A DNA stretch of 64,000 nucleotides, taken from positions 2,108,001 to 2,172,000 of the forward strand of contig NZ_CP113066.1 in assembly GCF_026625845.1 (NCBI RefSeq). Direction: 5' to 3'. The position numbers and the translations under genes were made by a program. The notes under the pieces were generated by a model that worked only from the letters and a program-made list of their open reading frames with translations, was not told where the DNA came from and ran no database searches. The DNA comes from Agrococcus sp. SL85 (lineage in GTDB: Bacteria; Actinomycetota; Actinomycetes; Actinomycetales; Microbacteriaceae). The stretch's first letter is position 1. Every line of letters begins with the position of its first letter. Of this stretch, positions 42,392-53,621 are shown piece after piece.

Positions 42392-44470
42392 GTGGCATCC
42401 GCGGCATCCGACTACTCGGCGAGGCACCTGACGGTCCTCGAGGGCCTCGAGGCCGTGCGCAAGCGCCCCGGCATGTACATCGGCTCGACCGACTCGCGCG
42501 GCCTCATGCACTGCCTGTGGGAGATCATCGACAACTCGGTCGACGAGGCGCTCGCCGGGCACGGCCGCGAGATCTCGGTGATCCTGCACGCCGACAGCTC
42601 GGTGGAGGTGCGCGACCGCGCCCGCGGCCTGCCCATCGACGTCGAGCCCCGCACGGGGCTCACAGGCGTCGAGGTGATCTTCACGAAGCTGCACGCGGGC
42701 GGCAAGTTCGGCGGGGGCGCCTACGGCTCCTCCGGCGGCCTGCACGGCGTCGGCGCCTCGGTCGTGAACGCCCTCTCGGAGCGCCTCGACGTCGAGGTCG
42801 ACCGCGACGGCGCCACCTGGGCGATGAGCTTCCACCGCGGCGAGCCTGGCGAGTTCCTCGACGCCGACGGCCCCGACCCGAAGGCCACGTTCGTGCCGTT
42901 CGTGGATGCGTCCCGGCTGCGGAAGGTCGGGCGTGTCGCGAAGGCGACCACGGGCACGCGCGTGCGCTACTGGGCCGATCCGCAGATCTTCACGAAGGAC
43001 GCCGCGTTCCTCGCCGACGAGCTCGCGCGCCGCGCGCGCCAGACCGCCTTCCTCGTGCCGGGGCTCGGCATCGAGATCGTCGACGAGCGCGGCGACGAGC
43101 GCACGGTGCAGGAGTTCCGCTACGACGGCGGCATCTCGGAGTTCGCCGAGTACCTCGCGCCCGACGCCGCGATCGCCGGCACCTGGCGCCTCACGGGCGA
43201 GGGCGGCTTCACCGAGACCATCCCGGTGCTCGACGAGCAGGGCCACATGGTCAGCCGCGAGGTGGAGCGCATCTGCGAGGTCGACGTGGCCCTGCGCTGG
43301 GGCACCGGCTACGACACGACGGTGCAGTCCTTCGTCAACATCATCGCGACGCCCAAGGGCGGCACGCACCTGGCTGGCTTCGAGCAGTCGCTGCTGAAGC
43401 TCATCCGCGAGCAGGTGGCCGCGAACGCGCGCAAGCTCAAGGCCGGCAGCGACCGGGTCGAGAAGGACGATGCGCTCGCGGGCCTCACCGCCGTGGTCAC
43501 CGTGCGCCTGCCGGAGCCGCAGTTCGAGGGCCAGACGAAGGAGGTGCTCGGCACCCCCGCGGTGCGCCAGATCGTCGCGCAGGTGGTCGCGCGCGAGCTG
43601 GGCGCGATCCTCACGTCCACGAAGCGCGACGAGAAGGCGCAGGCAGCGCAGCTGCTCGAGAAGGTCGTGAGCGAGATGAAGGCGCGCATCTCGGCGCGCT
43701 CGCTCAAGGAGACCGCGCGGCGGAAGACCGCGCTCGAGTCGTCGTCGCTGCCGACCAAGCTCGTCGACTGCCGCTCGAACGACGTCGCGCAGACTGAGCT
43801 CTTCATCGTCGAGGGCGACAGCGCGCTCGGCACCGCCAAGCCCGCGCGCGACAGCGAGTTCCAGGCGCTGCTGCCGATCCGCGGCAAGATCCTCAACGTG
43901 CAGAAGGCGTCGATGGCCGACATGCTCGGCAACGCCGAGTGCGCCGCGATCATCCAGTCGATCGGCGCCGGCTCCGGCCGCACCTTCGACCTCGACGCCG
44001 CCCGCTACGGCAAGATCATCGTGCTCTCCGACGCCGACGTCGACGGCGCCCACATCCGCACGCTGCTGCTGACGCTCTTCTACCGCTACATGCGGCCGCT
44101 CGTGGAGGCCGGTCGCGTCTACGCGGCCGTGCCGCCGCTGCACCGCGTGCAGGTGAAGCACCGCGGCAAGCCGGACGAGTTCATCTACACCTACAGCGAC
44201 CGCGAGCTGCACGAGACGCTCACGCGCCTCAAGCGATCCGGCAAGAGCTGGGTGGAGCCGCCGCAGCGCTACAAGGGCCTCGGCGAGATGGACGCCGATC
44301 AGCTCGCCGAGACGACGATGGACCGCTCGCACCGCACGCTGCGCCGCGTGGGCATCGCCGACGTCGAGCGGGCGAGCGCGGTGTTCGAGCTGCTCATGGG
44401 CAACGAGGTCGCCCCGCGCCGCGAGTTCATCGTCACCTCGCAGCCGGATCGCGAGCGCATCGACGTCTGA
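42392..44470 (+). CDS. parE: DNA topoisomerase IV subunit B
   Basis: ATPase subunit of a type IIA topoisomerase, 692 residues. GHKL fold: [26 protein letters not shown], then the loop normally DNGRGIP, which here reads [25 protein letters not shown] follows. The TOPRIM part has [13 protein letters not shown] and [22 protein letters not shown]; the end has [17 protein letters not shown] start is used (42392) with GGGGGACCG upstream. Assignment to ParE rather than GyrB rests on length, wording and the partner gene next door. The Gly-to-Ala change in the ATP loop is unusual. Confidence 0.92.
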   Translation: MASAASDYSARHLTVLEGLEAVRKRPGMYIGSTDSRGLMHCLWEIIDNSVDEALAGHGREISVILHADSSVEVRDRARGLPIDVEPRTGLTGVEVIFTKLHAGGKFGGGAYGSSGGLHGVGASVVNALSERLDVEVDRDGATWAMSFHRGEPGEFLDADGPDPKATFVPFVDASRLRKVGRVAKATTGTRVRYWADPQIFTKDAAFLADELARRARQTAFLVPGLGIEIVDERGDERTVQEFRYDGGISEFAEYLAPDAAIAGTWRLTGEGGFTETIPVLDEQGHMVSREVERICEVDVALRWGTGYDTTVQSFVNIIATPKGGTHLAGFEQSLLKLIREQVAANARKLKAGSDRVEKDDALAGLTAVVTVRLPEPQFEGQTKEVLGTPAVRQIVAQVVARELGAILTSTKRDEKAQAAQLLEKVVSEMKARISARSLKETARRKTALESSSLPTKLVDCRSNDVAQTELFIVEGDSALGTAKPARDSEFQALLPIRGKILNVQKASMADMLGNAECAAIIQSIGAGSGRTFDLDAARYGKIIVLSDADVDGAHIRTLLLTLFYRYMRPLVEAGRVYAAVPPLHRVQVKHRGKPDEFIYTYSDRELHETLTRLKRSGKSWVEPPQRYKGLGEMDADQLAETTMDRSHRTLRRVGIADVERASAVFELLMGNEVAPRREFIVTSQPDRERIDV

Positions 44471-44497
44471 CGCCCGCGGCAGCCGCGGTCTGCCGAC

Positions 44498-44640
44498 GCC
44501 GAGCGGTAACTCCCGCCCGCTCGCACTGTCGAGCGGTCGCTCGCGCACCCGAGGGCCGCCGAGCGGTCACTCCCGCCCGATCGCACTGTCGGGCGGTCCC
44601 TCGCGCACCCGAGGGCTGCCGAGCGGTCACCGACGGTCGC
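44498..44640. repeat. Tandem repeat, 60-bp period, between parE and parC
   Basis: Two near-identical 60-bp units start at 44498 and 44558, a partial third at 44618. Each contains GCCGAGCGGT, TCGCACTGTC and TCGCGCACCCGAGGGC. The unit lies between convergent genes and could act in termination or protein binding; no gene is seen. Confidence 0.8.
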
Positions 44641-44710
44641 CGAGCGGCCGACCGGCCAGCCGTTCGTGACCGCTGGCGGCTCGAGCGACCGGTCGGCGAC
44701 CTGCCGGGCG

Positions 44711-47144
44711 TCAGCCGCCCAGGCGGCTGCCGATCGCGCCGATCGCGCCGTCGATGGCGACGCCCGAGCCCGTGCGCGGCGCGCCGCCCGGAGGCAAGCT
44801 GTCGCTGCGCGCCGTCGGCGCCCACGGCGAGCGGCGCGGGGCCGGCCCAGGCGAGCGAGATGCCCACCTCGCCCTTGAGCAGGCGGTGCGCGGCGACGCC
44901 GCCGGTGCCGCGGCCCTTGGCGGGGAACTCCTCGAGCGCCGACACCTTCACGCGCGGCTCGTCGAGGCCCGCGAGCGTCTCGGCGGTCTCGGTGACGGTG
45001 ACGACCTCGGCGTCCTCGCCGACGACGCCCGCGAAGCGCACGAGCGCGGAGCCCTTGAGGCCGATGCCCTTCATGCCGCCGGCGCCGGGGCCCTGGGGGT
45101 TCACGCCGGAGGCCTGGAAGCGCAGCAGCTGGGCGTCGGAGGTGACGAGCACGATCCAGGCCTCGTCGGCCGCCGGTGCGACGCCGATGACGCGGTCGCC
45201 GGCCTTCAGCGCGATGAGCGCCTCGCCCTCGCGGTCGCGCAGCTCCGCGGGCTTCACGCGCTTCACGATGCCCTGGGCGGTCGCGACGAGCCACGGCGAC
45301 TCATCGGCGACGTCGACGATGCCGACGACCTCCTCGCCGCGGCCGAGCTGCACGAGGTCCTTGAGCTTGACGCCGGCGGTCAGGCCGATCGAGGCCGGCG
45401 GCACCGAGGGCAGGTCGAGCGGGGTGAGCCGGTGCACGACGCCCGAGGAGGAGACGAGGCCGTAGGCGCCGCGCGTGGTCGTCGTCACCGTGCCGCGGAT
45501 GGCGTCGTGGCGGCTGCGGCGCGCCGGCACGGGGATGGGCTCCTCGCCGTCGACGCGCACGAGGCGGCCCGTGGCCGAGAGGATCACCGTCGTGGGCGCA
45601 TCCGCGACCTCCGCCTGCACGGCCGCGGCCTTGCCGCGCGTCGGCGTCGCGCCGCCCTCGGTGAGCGCGGTCCGCCGGGGCGTGCCGAATCGATCGGCGA
45701 CCTCGTCGAGCTCGTGCGCGACGAGGTCGTGCAGCACCTGCTCGGAGCCGAGGATGCGCTCGAGCTCGGCGATCGCGGCGCGCAGCTCGTCGGCCTCGGC
45801 CTCGAGCTCGATGCGCGAGAACCTCGTGAGGCGGCGCAGGCGCAGCTCGAGGATGTACTCGGCCTGCGGCTCGGAGAGGTCGAACACGTCGCGCAGGCGC
45901 GTGCGGGCCTGCTCGGCGTCGTCGCTCGAGCGGATGAGCTGGATCACCTCGTCGATGTCGACGATGGCGATGAGGAGGCCCTCGACGAGGTGCAGGCGCT
46001 CCTGCTTGCGCGCGAGGCGGTAGGCGGTACGCCGGCGCACGACGCCGACGCGGTGGTCGAGGTAGACGCGCAGCAGGTCCTTCAGGCCCAGCGTCTCCGG
46101 CACGCCCTTGACGAGCGCGACCGCGTTGATCGAGAAGCCGTCCTCGAGGGGCGTGTAGCGGTAGAGCAGCTGCAGCACTGCCTCGGGGTCGAAGCCCGTC
46201 TTCACCGGGATCACGAGGCGCAGGCCGTGCTTGCGGTCGGTGAGGTCCTGCACGTCGGCGATGCCCTGCAGCTTCTTCGCCTGCACGCCGTCCTTGATCT
46301 TCTCGATGATCCGCTCGGGGCCGACGAGGTAGGGCAGCTCGGTGATGACGATCTGCGTCTTGCGGCCCTGGCGCTCGATCGAGGCGCGGGCGCGCGTGCG
46401 GAACGAGCCGCGGCCGGTCTCGTAGGCGTCGCGGATGCCGTCGAGGCCCACGATGACGCCGCCGCCCGGCAGGTCCGGCCCGGGGACGTGCCGCATGAGG
46501 TCGGCCGTCGTCGCCTGCGGGTGGGCGAGCAGGTGCTTCGCCGCCTGCACGACCTCCACGAGGTTGTGCGGCGCCATGTTCGTGGCCATGCCGACCGCGA
46601 TGCCGGAGGCCCCGTTCACCAGCAGGCTCGGGTACGAGGCGGGCAGCACGTCCGGCTGCTGGAACTGGTTGTCGTAGTTGGGCACGAAGTCGACGACGTC
46701 CTCGTCGAGGCCCTCCGTGAGCGACAGGCCGGCGGCCGCGAGGCGCGCCTCCGTGTAGCGGGGCGCGGCAGGGCCGTCGTCGAGCGAACCGAAGTTGCCG
46801 TGGCCGTCGACGAGCGGCAGGCGCAGCGTGAAGTCCTGCGCGAGGCGCACGAGCGCCTCGTAGATGGCGGAGTCGCCGTGCGGGTGCAGCTTGCCCATGA
46901 CCTCGCCGACGACGCGCGCGCACTTCACGTGGCCGCGGTCGGGGCGCAGGCCCATCTCCGCCATCTGGAAGAGGATGCGGCGCTGCACGGGCTTCAGGCC
47001 GTCGCGGGCGTCCGGGAGCGCGCGGGCGTAGATGACGGAGTAGGCGTACTCGAGGAACGAGTCCTGCATCTCGCTCGCGAGATCGATGTCGTCGATGCGC
47101 TCGGCGTCGGGCGCGGTGCTGTCGATGGGAGGCGTGGCGTTCAT
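44711..47144 (-). CDS. parC: DNA topoisomerase IV subunit A (frame break at 44796-44800)
   Basis: DNA-cleaving subunit of topoisomerase IV, about 810 residues. Seen: [45 protein letters not shown], catalytic Tyr130 in [24 protein letters not shown], then a coiled-coil/dimer region and a C-terminal beta-pinwheel with GYGxxK-like blades ([23 protein letters not shown]). The last 30 codons are in another frame: minus-strand AGCTT in CAGCTTGCC should be CAGCTGCC, after which the reading gives [13 protein letters not shown] and ends at 44711. ATG 47144 has AGGAG upstream. Convergent with parE. Confidence 0.9.
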
Positions 47145-47224
47145 GGGCTCCTGGCACGCTACCGACGACGCGCCGCGCGCGCTCGGAGGCGCACCGCCGC
47201 GCGCGCGAGGCGGCCGTTGCCCGG

Positions 47225-47230
47225 TAGCGT
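47225..47230 (+). promoter_or_regulatory. Candidate -10 box (TAGCGT) of phosphodiesterase gene
   Basis: TAGCGT, 6 nt before ATG 47237; leaderless arrangement. Confidence 0.5.
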
Positions 47231-47236
47231 CGCAGC

Positions 47237-48321
47237 ATGCTGCCCGCACGCCGCGCCGACGCGCCCGCCCTCGCCGACGTGCTCGTGAGCGCCGCCGCCG
47301 CCATGCGCGGCGAGCAGGGCGCGATCCGGCTGCCGCGGGTCGCGGGCGCCGTCGTGCTCCTCGTCGACGGCCTGGGCGCCGCGCAGGCTGGGCCAGCGCT
47401 CGGGCCACGCCCGCACGATCGCCGCGGCGCCCGGCGGCTCGATCGACGCCGGCTTTCCCTCCACGACCGCGTCGGCCCTCGCCTCGCTCACCACGGGCGC
47501 GCTGCCGGGGCAGCACGGCATCGTCGGCTACGACGCGCTCGTGCCGGGTGCCGGCGTGCGCAACCAGCTGCGCGACTGGGGCGGGCCGATGGACCCGGCC
47601 ACCTGGCAGCGCCGCCGGACGGCGTTCGAGACCACGCCGTCGATCGTCGTCGCCGAGCCCAAGCACGCGGCCTCCGGCTTCACGCAGGGCGTGCTGCGCG
47701 GCGCCGAGTACCGCGGCGGCCGCACCGTCGCCGAGCGGTTCGCGATCGCCGCCGAGGCGGCGCGCGAGCGCTCGCTCGTCTACCTCTACGTGCCCGAGCT
47801 CGACCGCATCGGCCACGACCGCGGCTGGGGCGACGGCGCCTGGATCGACGCGCTGGAGGCGGTCGACGGCGAGGTGGCGGGCCTCGTGCGCGGCCTGCCG
47901 CGCGACGTCGGCCTGCTGCTCACCGCCGACCACGGCATGGTCGACGTGCCCGCCACCGCCCACCTCGTCGTGCCGGCCGAGCTCCTCGAGCACGTCGCGC
48001 ACGTGGCGGGGGAGCCGCGCGCGCTGCAGCCTGCACGTGGCCGACGGCGCCGACGCCGCCGCGCTCGCCGAGCGCTGGCGCGGATGGGCTGGCGACGCCG
48101 CCTGGGTCGCGACGCGCGAGGAGGTCGCCGCCGCCGGCTGGCTGGGGGAGCTCGACCCGGAGGTCGCGCCGCGCTTCGGAGACGTCGTCGTCGCCGCTCG
48201 TGGCCGGTACGCGCTCTACCTCGACGAGGCGGATCCGGCGCGCGGGATGGTCGGCCAGCACGGCTCGCTCACGTCCGAGGAGCTGCGGGTGCCGCTGCGC
48301 CGCTTCGGCGCGTTCGCCTGA
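47237..48321 (+). CDS. Alkaline-phosphatase-superfamily phosphodiesterase (two frame breaks)
   Basis: About 360 residues after correction at 47395-47399 (AGGCT) and 48028-48032 (AGCCT), each a true AGCT with an extra base. The family of nucleotide pyrophosphatase/phosphodiesterases is recognised by [16 protein letters not shown] (metal Asp), [16 protein letters not shown] (nucleophile Thr in the FPSTT motif), [15 protein letters not shown] and [12 protein letters not shown]. Likely cleaves phosphodiester or pyrophosphate bonds; the substrate is unknown. Leaderless-type start at ATG 47237. Confidence 0.83.
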
Positions 48322-48468
48322 GCCTGCGGAGATGCCGCGCGGATCCGTGACGGATCGGCCGGCCGTGACGTCTCAGTGGTGCGGGCGCGCAGGGTGCCGC
48401 CCGTCGCGTCCGGCACGAGGCCGCTCGCGCGACCGCGCGGCCTGGACCGCGCACGAGGAGGAGATCCC

Positions 48469-48597
48469 ATGCGCCGCTGGCTCATCACGACCGTCGTCAC
48501 CGCCGTCGCAGGCTTCATCGCGAACCGCCTGTCGGACCGAGCCGAGAGCCGGGGACGCGGGCCGCAGGGCCGCCGGAGCCGCGGCCGCCGCCGCTGA
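48469..48597 (+). CDS. Small basic membrane-anchored protein, 42 residues
   Basis: MRRWLITTVVTAVAGFIANR has one short hydrophobic helix, followed by a strongly basic tail (RGRGPQGRRSRGRRR). A very good ribosome site, GAGGAGGAG, stands 5-8 bases before ATG 48469. Unknown function; short proteins of this layout recur in actinobacteria. Confidence 0.65.
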   Translation: MRRWLITTVVTAVAGFIANRLSDRAESRGRGPQGRRSRGRRR

Positions 48598-48606
48598 GCC
48601 GCGCGG

Positions 48607-49720
48607 CTAGCAGCGCACCACCTGCCGGATCGCGCGCCCCTCGGCGAGCGTGTCGAGCGCCTCGTTGAGGCCCTCGAGCCCGATCTCGCTCGTCACGAGC
48701 GCCTCGACGGGCAGGCGTCCCTGGCGCCACAGCTGCTCGTAGCGGGGGATGTCGCGCGAGGGCACGGCGGAGCCGAGGTACGAGCCCACGACCGTGCGGG
48801 CCTCCGCCGTCATGACCAGCGGTGAGAGCGACGACCGCGCGTCGGGGTGCGGCAGGCCCACGGTGACGGTCGTGCCGCCCGGCGCCGTGAGCGCGAAGGC
48901 GGTCTCGAAGGCCTTCGGATGGCCCGCCGCCTCCACGACGACCGGGGCGCGCAGGCCCTGCTCGAGCGCCGCCTCGGGCGTGAGCGCGAGGTCGGCGCCG
49001 AGCTGGCGCGCGGACTCGAGCTTCGCGGGCACGGCGTCGACGCCGATGACACGGCCGAGGCCGAGCGATCGCGCGGCGAGCAGGGCCGCCATCCCGACGC
49101 CGCCGAGGCCCACGACGACGACGTCGTCGCCCTCGCGCGGGCGCCCGGCGTTCACGACGGCCCCGCCGCCCGTGAGCATCGCGCACCCGAGGACGGCGGC
49201 GACCGCCGGCGGCACGTCGGCGCCCACGGGCACCACCGAGCGGCGATCGAGCACCGCGTGGGTCGCGAAGGCCGAGACGCCCAGGTGGTGGTGCACCGGC
49301 GTCGAGCCGTCGCCGTCGACCTCGTGGAGGCGCCGCCCGCCGCCGAGCAGGCTCGCCCGCGCCGTTCGAGGCGGAGCCGCGCTCGCAGGGCAGCCGCCCG
49401 TCGGTCGCGCACGCGGCGCAGTCGCCGCAGCGGGGGAGGAACGTCGTCACCACGCGCGTGCCGATGGCGAGGTCCACGCCAGGGCCCACGGCCTCCACGA
49501 TGCCCGCGGCCTCGTGGCCGAGCAGCATCGGCACCGGCCGCGGCCGCGCGCCGTCGACGACCGACAGGTCGGAGTGGCACAGGCCCGCGGCCTCGATGCG
49601 CACGAGCAGCTCACCGGGCCCCGGCTCGTCGAGCTCGAGCTCGACGAGCTCGAGGGGTCGCGACGTGACGAACGGGCGCTCGGCGCCGATCGCCCGCAGC
49701 ACCGCGCCGCGGATCCGCAT
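48607..49720 (-). CDS. Zinc-dependent alcohol dehydrogenase, class III-like (frame break at 49349-49353)
   Basis: About 370 residues after restoring AGCT at 49349-49353 (plus-strand AGGCT). Catalytic zinc ligands Cys in GLCHSDLSVV, His-Glu in LLGHEAAG; the structural zinc loop has four Cys in RCGDCAACATDGRLPCERG. NAD motif VVVVGLGGVGMAALLAARSLG. It resembles mycothiol-dependent formaldehyde dehydrogenase and relatives; the alcohol is unknown. Its ATG shares one base with the stop of the 3-hydroxyisobutyrate dehydrogenase gene (TGATG), so both are coupled, perhaps for alcohol or branched-chain compound oxidation. Confidence 0.85.
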
Positions 49721-50634
49721 CAGCGGCCGTCCCAGCCCTCGACGGCGCCGTCGGGGCTCGCCTCGCGCACCACGAGCGTGCAGTCCTTGCCGCCGAGGCC
49801 GTCGTCGAGGAGCCGCTGCAGCTGGTCGCGGATCAGCGTCGCGGCCGGCACCGCCACGCCCGTCGCCTCGGCGCCCGCGACCGCGAGCGCGACGTCCTTG
49901 TGCGCGAGCATCGCCGAGAACGAGGCGTCGAAGTTGTCGTCGGCCGCGGAGCCGGCGACGACCCCCGGGACGGGGTACCAGGTGCGCACCGCCCAGGAAT
50001 CGCCGGAGGAGACGCGCGCGACGTCGAAGAAGGCCTTGGGATCCAAGCCGAGCTGCTTCGCGAGCTGCGAGCCCTCGCTCATCGCGAGGATCGAGATGCC
50101 GAGCATCATGTTGTTCACGAGCTTCGCCGCGATGCCGTGCGTCGCCTCGCCCACGGCGAAGACGTTGCCGGCCATGGGCGTCACGACGGCGCGGGCGTCC
50201 TCGACGTCGGCGGCGTCGCCGCCGAGCATGAACGTGAGGGTCGCGGCCGCTGCGCCCTGGATGCCGCCGGAGACCGGCGCGTCGACGAAGCGCAGCCCGC
50301 GCGAGCCCGCCTCGTCGTGGCACCAGGCGGAGGTCTCGACGTCGACGGTCGAGGTGTCGAGCACGAGCGTGCCGGCGGCGGCGTGGGCGAAGACGCCCTC
50401 GGCGCCCGCGAGCACCTCGCGCACGTGGTCGCCCTTCGGCAGCGAGAGGATCACGACCTCCGCGCCCTCGACGGCCTCCGCGATCGAGGCCGTGGGCGTG
50501 ATCCCGTGCTCCGCGGCGCGTGCGCGCAGCGCCTCGACCACGTCGAAGCCGCGCACGTCGTGCCCCGCCGAGACGAGGTGCGCCGACATGCGGCTGCCCA
50601 TGTTGCCGAGCCCGATCCAGGCGATGGACGTCAT
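49720..50634 (-). CDS. mmsB: 3-hydroxyisobutyrate dehydrogenase
   Basis: 304 residues of the beta-hydroxyacid dehydrogenase family; oxidises 3-hydroxyisobutyrate to methylmalonate semialdehyde in valine breakdown, using NAD. Seen: IAWIGLGNMGSRM (NAD), ILSLPKGDHV, FVDAPVSGGIQGAAAATLTFM (substrate) and the catalytic Lys in GIAAKLVNNMMLG. Its wording fits mmsB but related tartronate or succinate-semialdehyde enzymes are possible. Coupled with the alcohol dehydrogenase. Confidence 0.85.
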   Translation of the reverse strand: MTSIAWIGLGNMGSRMSAHLVSAGHDVRGFDVVEALRARAAEHGITPTASIAEAVEGAEVVILSLPKGDHVREVLAGAEGVFAHAAAGTLVLDTSTVDVETSAWCHDEAGSRGLRFVDAPVSGGIQGAAAATLTFMLGGDAADVEDARAVVTPMAGNVFAVGEATHGIAAKLVNNMMLGISILAMSEGSQLAKQLGLDPKAFFDVARVSSGDSWAVRTWYPVPGVVAGSAADDNFDASFSAMLAHKDVALAVAGAEATGVAVPAATLIRDQLQRLLDDGLGGKDCTLVVREASPDGAVEGWDGR

Positions 50635-50760
50635 CGTCGATTCCCTCCGTTGGGTTGTGCTCCCACGCTATCGCCGGGGAGCAGGACGGGCGGCGAGGGT
50701 GCCCTCGCCGCCCGCGGTGCCGGGGCACGCGTCAGCCGCGCGTCCCGGGCGAACGGTCGC

Positions 50761-52128
50761 TCAGACCGTGCCCTTCTCCTGCAGCAGACGCTCGCGGTCG
50801 GCGTCGTCGACGTCGTGGAGCGAGATGCCCTTGGTCTCCTTGAGCGCGAGCACGGCGATGAGCGTGATCGCGCAGCAGATGACCAGATAGATCGCGACCG
50901 GGACAGAGCTGCCGAACTGGCCGAGCAGCGCGGTCGCGATGATCGGCGCGAGCGAGCCCGCGACGATCGACGTCACCTGGTAGCCGAGCGAGACGCCCGA
51001 GTAGCGCATGCGCGTCGGGAAGAGCTCCGCCATGATCGCCGGCTGCCCGGCGTACATGAGGGCGTGGAAGGCCAGGCCGATGATGATCGCGGCGAGGATG
51101 ACGACGTCGTTGCCCGACTCGAACATCGGGAAGGCGAAGAAGCCCCACGTCGCGCCGAGCAGGGTGCCGACGAGGTACATGGGCTTGCGGCCCACGCTGT
51201 CGACGAAGCGGCCGACGATCGGCACGAAGACGAAGTGCGCGACGTGCGCGATCGCCATGAGGCCGAGGATGCGCGCGACGTCGTACTCGAGGTACGTGCG
51301 CAGGTACACGATCGAGAACGTGACGACGAGGTAGTAGAGCACGTTCTCCGCGAAGCGGAGGCCCATGGCCGTGAGCACGCCCTTGGGGTAGCGCTTCAGC
51401 ACCTCGAGCACGCCGTACGACTGCGCCTTCGACTCCGCGACCTCCTCGCGGACGGACTGGAAGATCGGCGCGTCCTCGACGCGCGTGCGGATGTAGTAGC
51501 CGACGCCGACGATGACGACCGAGAGCCAGAACGCGATGCGCCAGCCCCAGCCGAGGAAGTCCTCGTCCGAGAGGGTCCACTGCAGCACGAGCAGCACGAG
51601 GGTCGCGAGCAGGTTGCCCGCGGGCACCGCCGCCTGCGGGAACGACGACCAGAAGCCGCGCTCCTTGTTGGGCGAGTGCTCGGCCACGAGCAGCACGCCG
51701 CCGCCCCACTCCCCGCCGACCGCGAAGCCCTGGGCGAAGCGCAGCAGCACGAGGAGCGCGGGCGCCCAGTAGCCGATCTGGTCGAAGGTCGGCAGGCAGC
51801 CCATGAGGAAGGTCGCGACGCCCACGAGGATGATCGCGAACTGCAGCAGCTTCTTGCGACCGAACTTGTCGCCGAAGTGCCCGAAGACGATGCCGCCCAG
51901 CGGGCGGGCCACGAAGCCCACCGCGTAGGTGAGGAATGCGGCGATGATCGGCGCGTAGGGGTCATCCGACGGCGGGAACATGATGACGTTGAAGACGATC
52001 GTCGCTGCCGTCGCGTACAGGAAGAACTCGTACCACTCGACGACCGTGCCGGCCATCGCGGCGGTGACGACGCGGCCGAGGCCGGAGCGCGTGTTGTCGC
52101 GCTGCGCCTCTCGCGTGGGTGCTGTCAT
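50761..52128 (-). CDS. MFS transporter, metabolite:H+ symporter (MHS) family
   Basis: 455 residues, twelve helices. Loop 2-3 reads FGHFGDKFGRKKLLQFAI and the repeat RFVDSVGRKPMYLVG; helix 1 has VVEWYEFFLYATAATIVF; further on LRFAQGFAVGGEWGGGVLLV. This is the ProP/ShiA/KgtP-like branch; the substrate is not determined. ATG 52128 has GAGGAGG 5 bases upstream. It is upstream of the mmsB-adh pair on the same strand, 126 bases apart, so a shared catabolic role is conceivable. Confidence 0.9.
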   Translation of the reverse strand: MTAPTREAQRDNTRSGLGRVVTAAMAGTVVEWYEFFLYATAATIVFNVIMFPPSDDPYAPIIAAFLTYAVGFVARPLGGIVFGHFGDKFGRKKLLQFAIILVGVATFLMGCLPTFDQIGYWAPALLVLLRFAQGFAVGGEWGGGVLLVAEHSPNKERGFWSSFPQAAVPAGNLLATLVLLVLQWTLSDEDFLGWGWRIAFWLSVVIVGVGYYIRTRVEDAPIFQSVREEVAESKAQSYGVLEVLKRYPKGVLTAMGLRFAENVLYYLVVTFSIVYLRTYLEYDVARILGLMAIAHVAHFVFVPIVGRFVDSVGRKPMYLVGTLLGATWGFFAFPMFESGNDVVILAAIIIGLAFHALMYAGQPAIMAELFPTRMRYSGVSLGYQVTSIVAGSLAPIIATALLGQFGSSVPVAIYLVICCAITLIAVLALKETKGISLHDVDDADRERLLQEKGTV

Positions 52129-52258
52129 GCCTACCTCCTCGTAGGTGCACGGGGCGTCGGTGCCCGGGACTGTGCGCCGCGAATCTAACATGACGAGCGA
52201 GTCAGGTGCGTCGCCCGGCGTGCGACACGCCACGGGTCGCGCCTCGAGCACGCCGGAC

Positions 52259-52296
52259 GCGAGGAGGGCGGAGCCCCTCGGCCCCGCCCTCCTCGC
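52259..52296. terminator. Hairpin terminator after sepH
   Basis: A 13-bp stem, GCGAGGAGGGCGG with CCGCCCTCCTCGC. It lies downstream of sepH on the minus strand. Confidence 0.8.
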
Positions 52297-52318
52297 CGCG
52301 CTGCGGCGCGCTGCTGCG

Positions 52319-53621
52319 TCAGCGGTCGTCGTCGGCGCGCGAGCCGAAGACGATCTCGTCCCAGGCTCGGCATCGCCGCGCGCGAGCCGCGCTTGCGCGC
52401 GCCCACGGGGCCCGTCGCGCCCGCCGTGCGGCGCTGCGGCTCCTCCTGCTCGGGCAGCGCCTCGGGCTCGGGCGCCGCGGGGCCGGTCTCCGCGGTGCGG
52501 AGGGCGTCCTCGCGCTCGCTGCGGCGGCGGCGGAGCGCGTCGAGGAGCTCGGCCGTGTGGTTCGGCTGCGCGCTCGCGGCCGAGCGGTTGATCGCGGCCG
52601 CCTGCACGCCCTCGGGCTGCGTGCCCACCTCGCCGGTGCGGCGGCGCAGCCACGGGTTGTCAGCGCGCGTCGCCTCCTGCCGGTCCTCCTCGGGCGAGCG
52701 GCGAGCGCCGTCGACCGCGTCCTCGAGGCCCACGCCGGGCTCGACGGGAGCCGGCGCCGAGCGGCGACCGCGCTCGATGGTGCGGAAGGCGTCGGAGTCG
52801 AAGCGGCCGGTGTCGGTGCGGGCGGCGTCGACGCGACCGGTGTCCGAGCGAGCGGCGTCCGGACGACCGGATCCGGCAGCCCCGCCGCCCTGGCCGAGGT
52901 CGATGCGGCCAGAGTCGCCGCGGCGCTCGGCGGGGCGCCGCTCCGCGCGCTGCTGGATGGGAGGCGCGGCGTCGGCGGCCGGGGCGGAGGCGGCACCGGT
53001 CGATCCAGGGGCCACCGGACGCGCCTGGCGGTCGATCGCGCGGAGGCGCGGCACGAGCACGCTCGACGCGTCGCCCGACTGGCTCAGCGACGTCGCCTCC
53101 TTGCCGCGCGGCAGGAGCGAGGCCTTCTTCGGCTCCCACGCCCACGTGGCCTCGTGCTGGATGCCCTCGGTCGTGAAGCGCAGGCGCACCGTCCAGGCAC
53201 CGCCCTCCGTGTCCTTCCAGGCCGCCCACTCGCGGTCGGAGGCGCGCAGGTCGTCGAGCCGGTCGTCCATCGCGGCGCCGAAGCTCGTCTCGCCCGCGAG
53301 CGGATCGATGTCGCCCGTGGCGACGGGGATCGAGAGCGCGCTGTCGAGCATGTGAGCGCGCTCGGCGAGCACGGGGCCCTCGAACCGCTGCACGTAGGCG
53401 AGCTCCTCGCCGGTGGAGGCGGCGACCTCCTCGGCGGTCATGCCGCCGCGGATGAGGGCCTGCACGTCGCGCGGGCTGGCCTTGCGCTCGCGCGCCGGGA
53501 TGGCGCTCGGCCGCTTGCTGCGCTCGGGCAGCGCGGAGACGGGGACGCGGTAGCGCTCGCCCGACTCGGACTCGAGGACGAGCTGGTCGTCCTCCACGCC
53601 GATGACGCTCAGCTGCTGCAT
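52319..53621 (-). CDS. sepH: Cell-division protein SepH (frame break at 52363-52367)
   Basis: Actinobacterial FtsZ-binding protein (DUF3071) that promotes Z-ring assembly. About 433 residues. N-terminal domain with QLSVIGVEDDQLVLESESGE, HTH-like ARERKASPRDVQALIRGGMTAEEVAAST, YVQRFEGPVLAER and WTVRLRFTTEGIQHEATWAW; then a long disordered middle with SDTGRVDAARTDTGRFD repeats. The conserved C-terminal motif MPSWDEIVFGSR is reached only if the minus-strand AGCCT at 52363-52367 is read as AGCT; then the stop is at 52319. ATG 53621. Confidence 0.9.

Noticed and set aside
44498..44640. Replication origin/iteron array
   Set aside because: No DnaA boxes, no AT-rich stretch, and the location is between convergent parE and parC; nothing else supports an origin.
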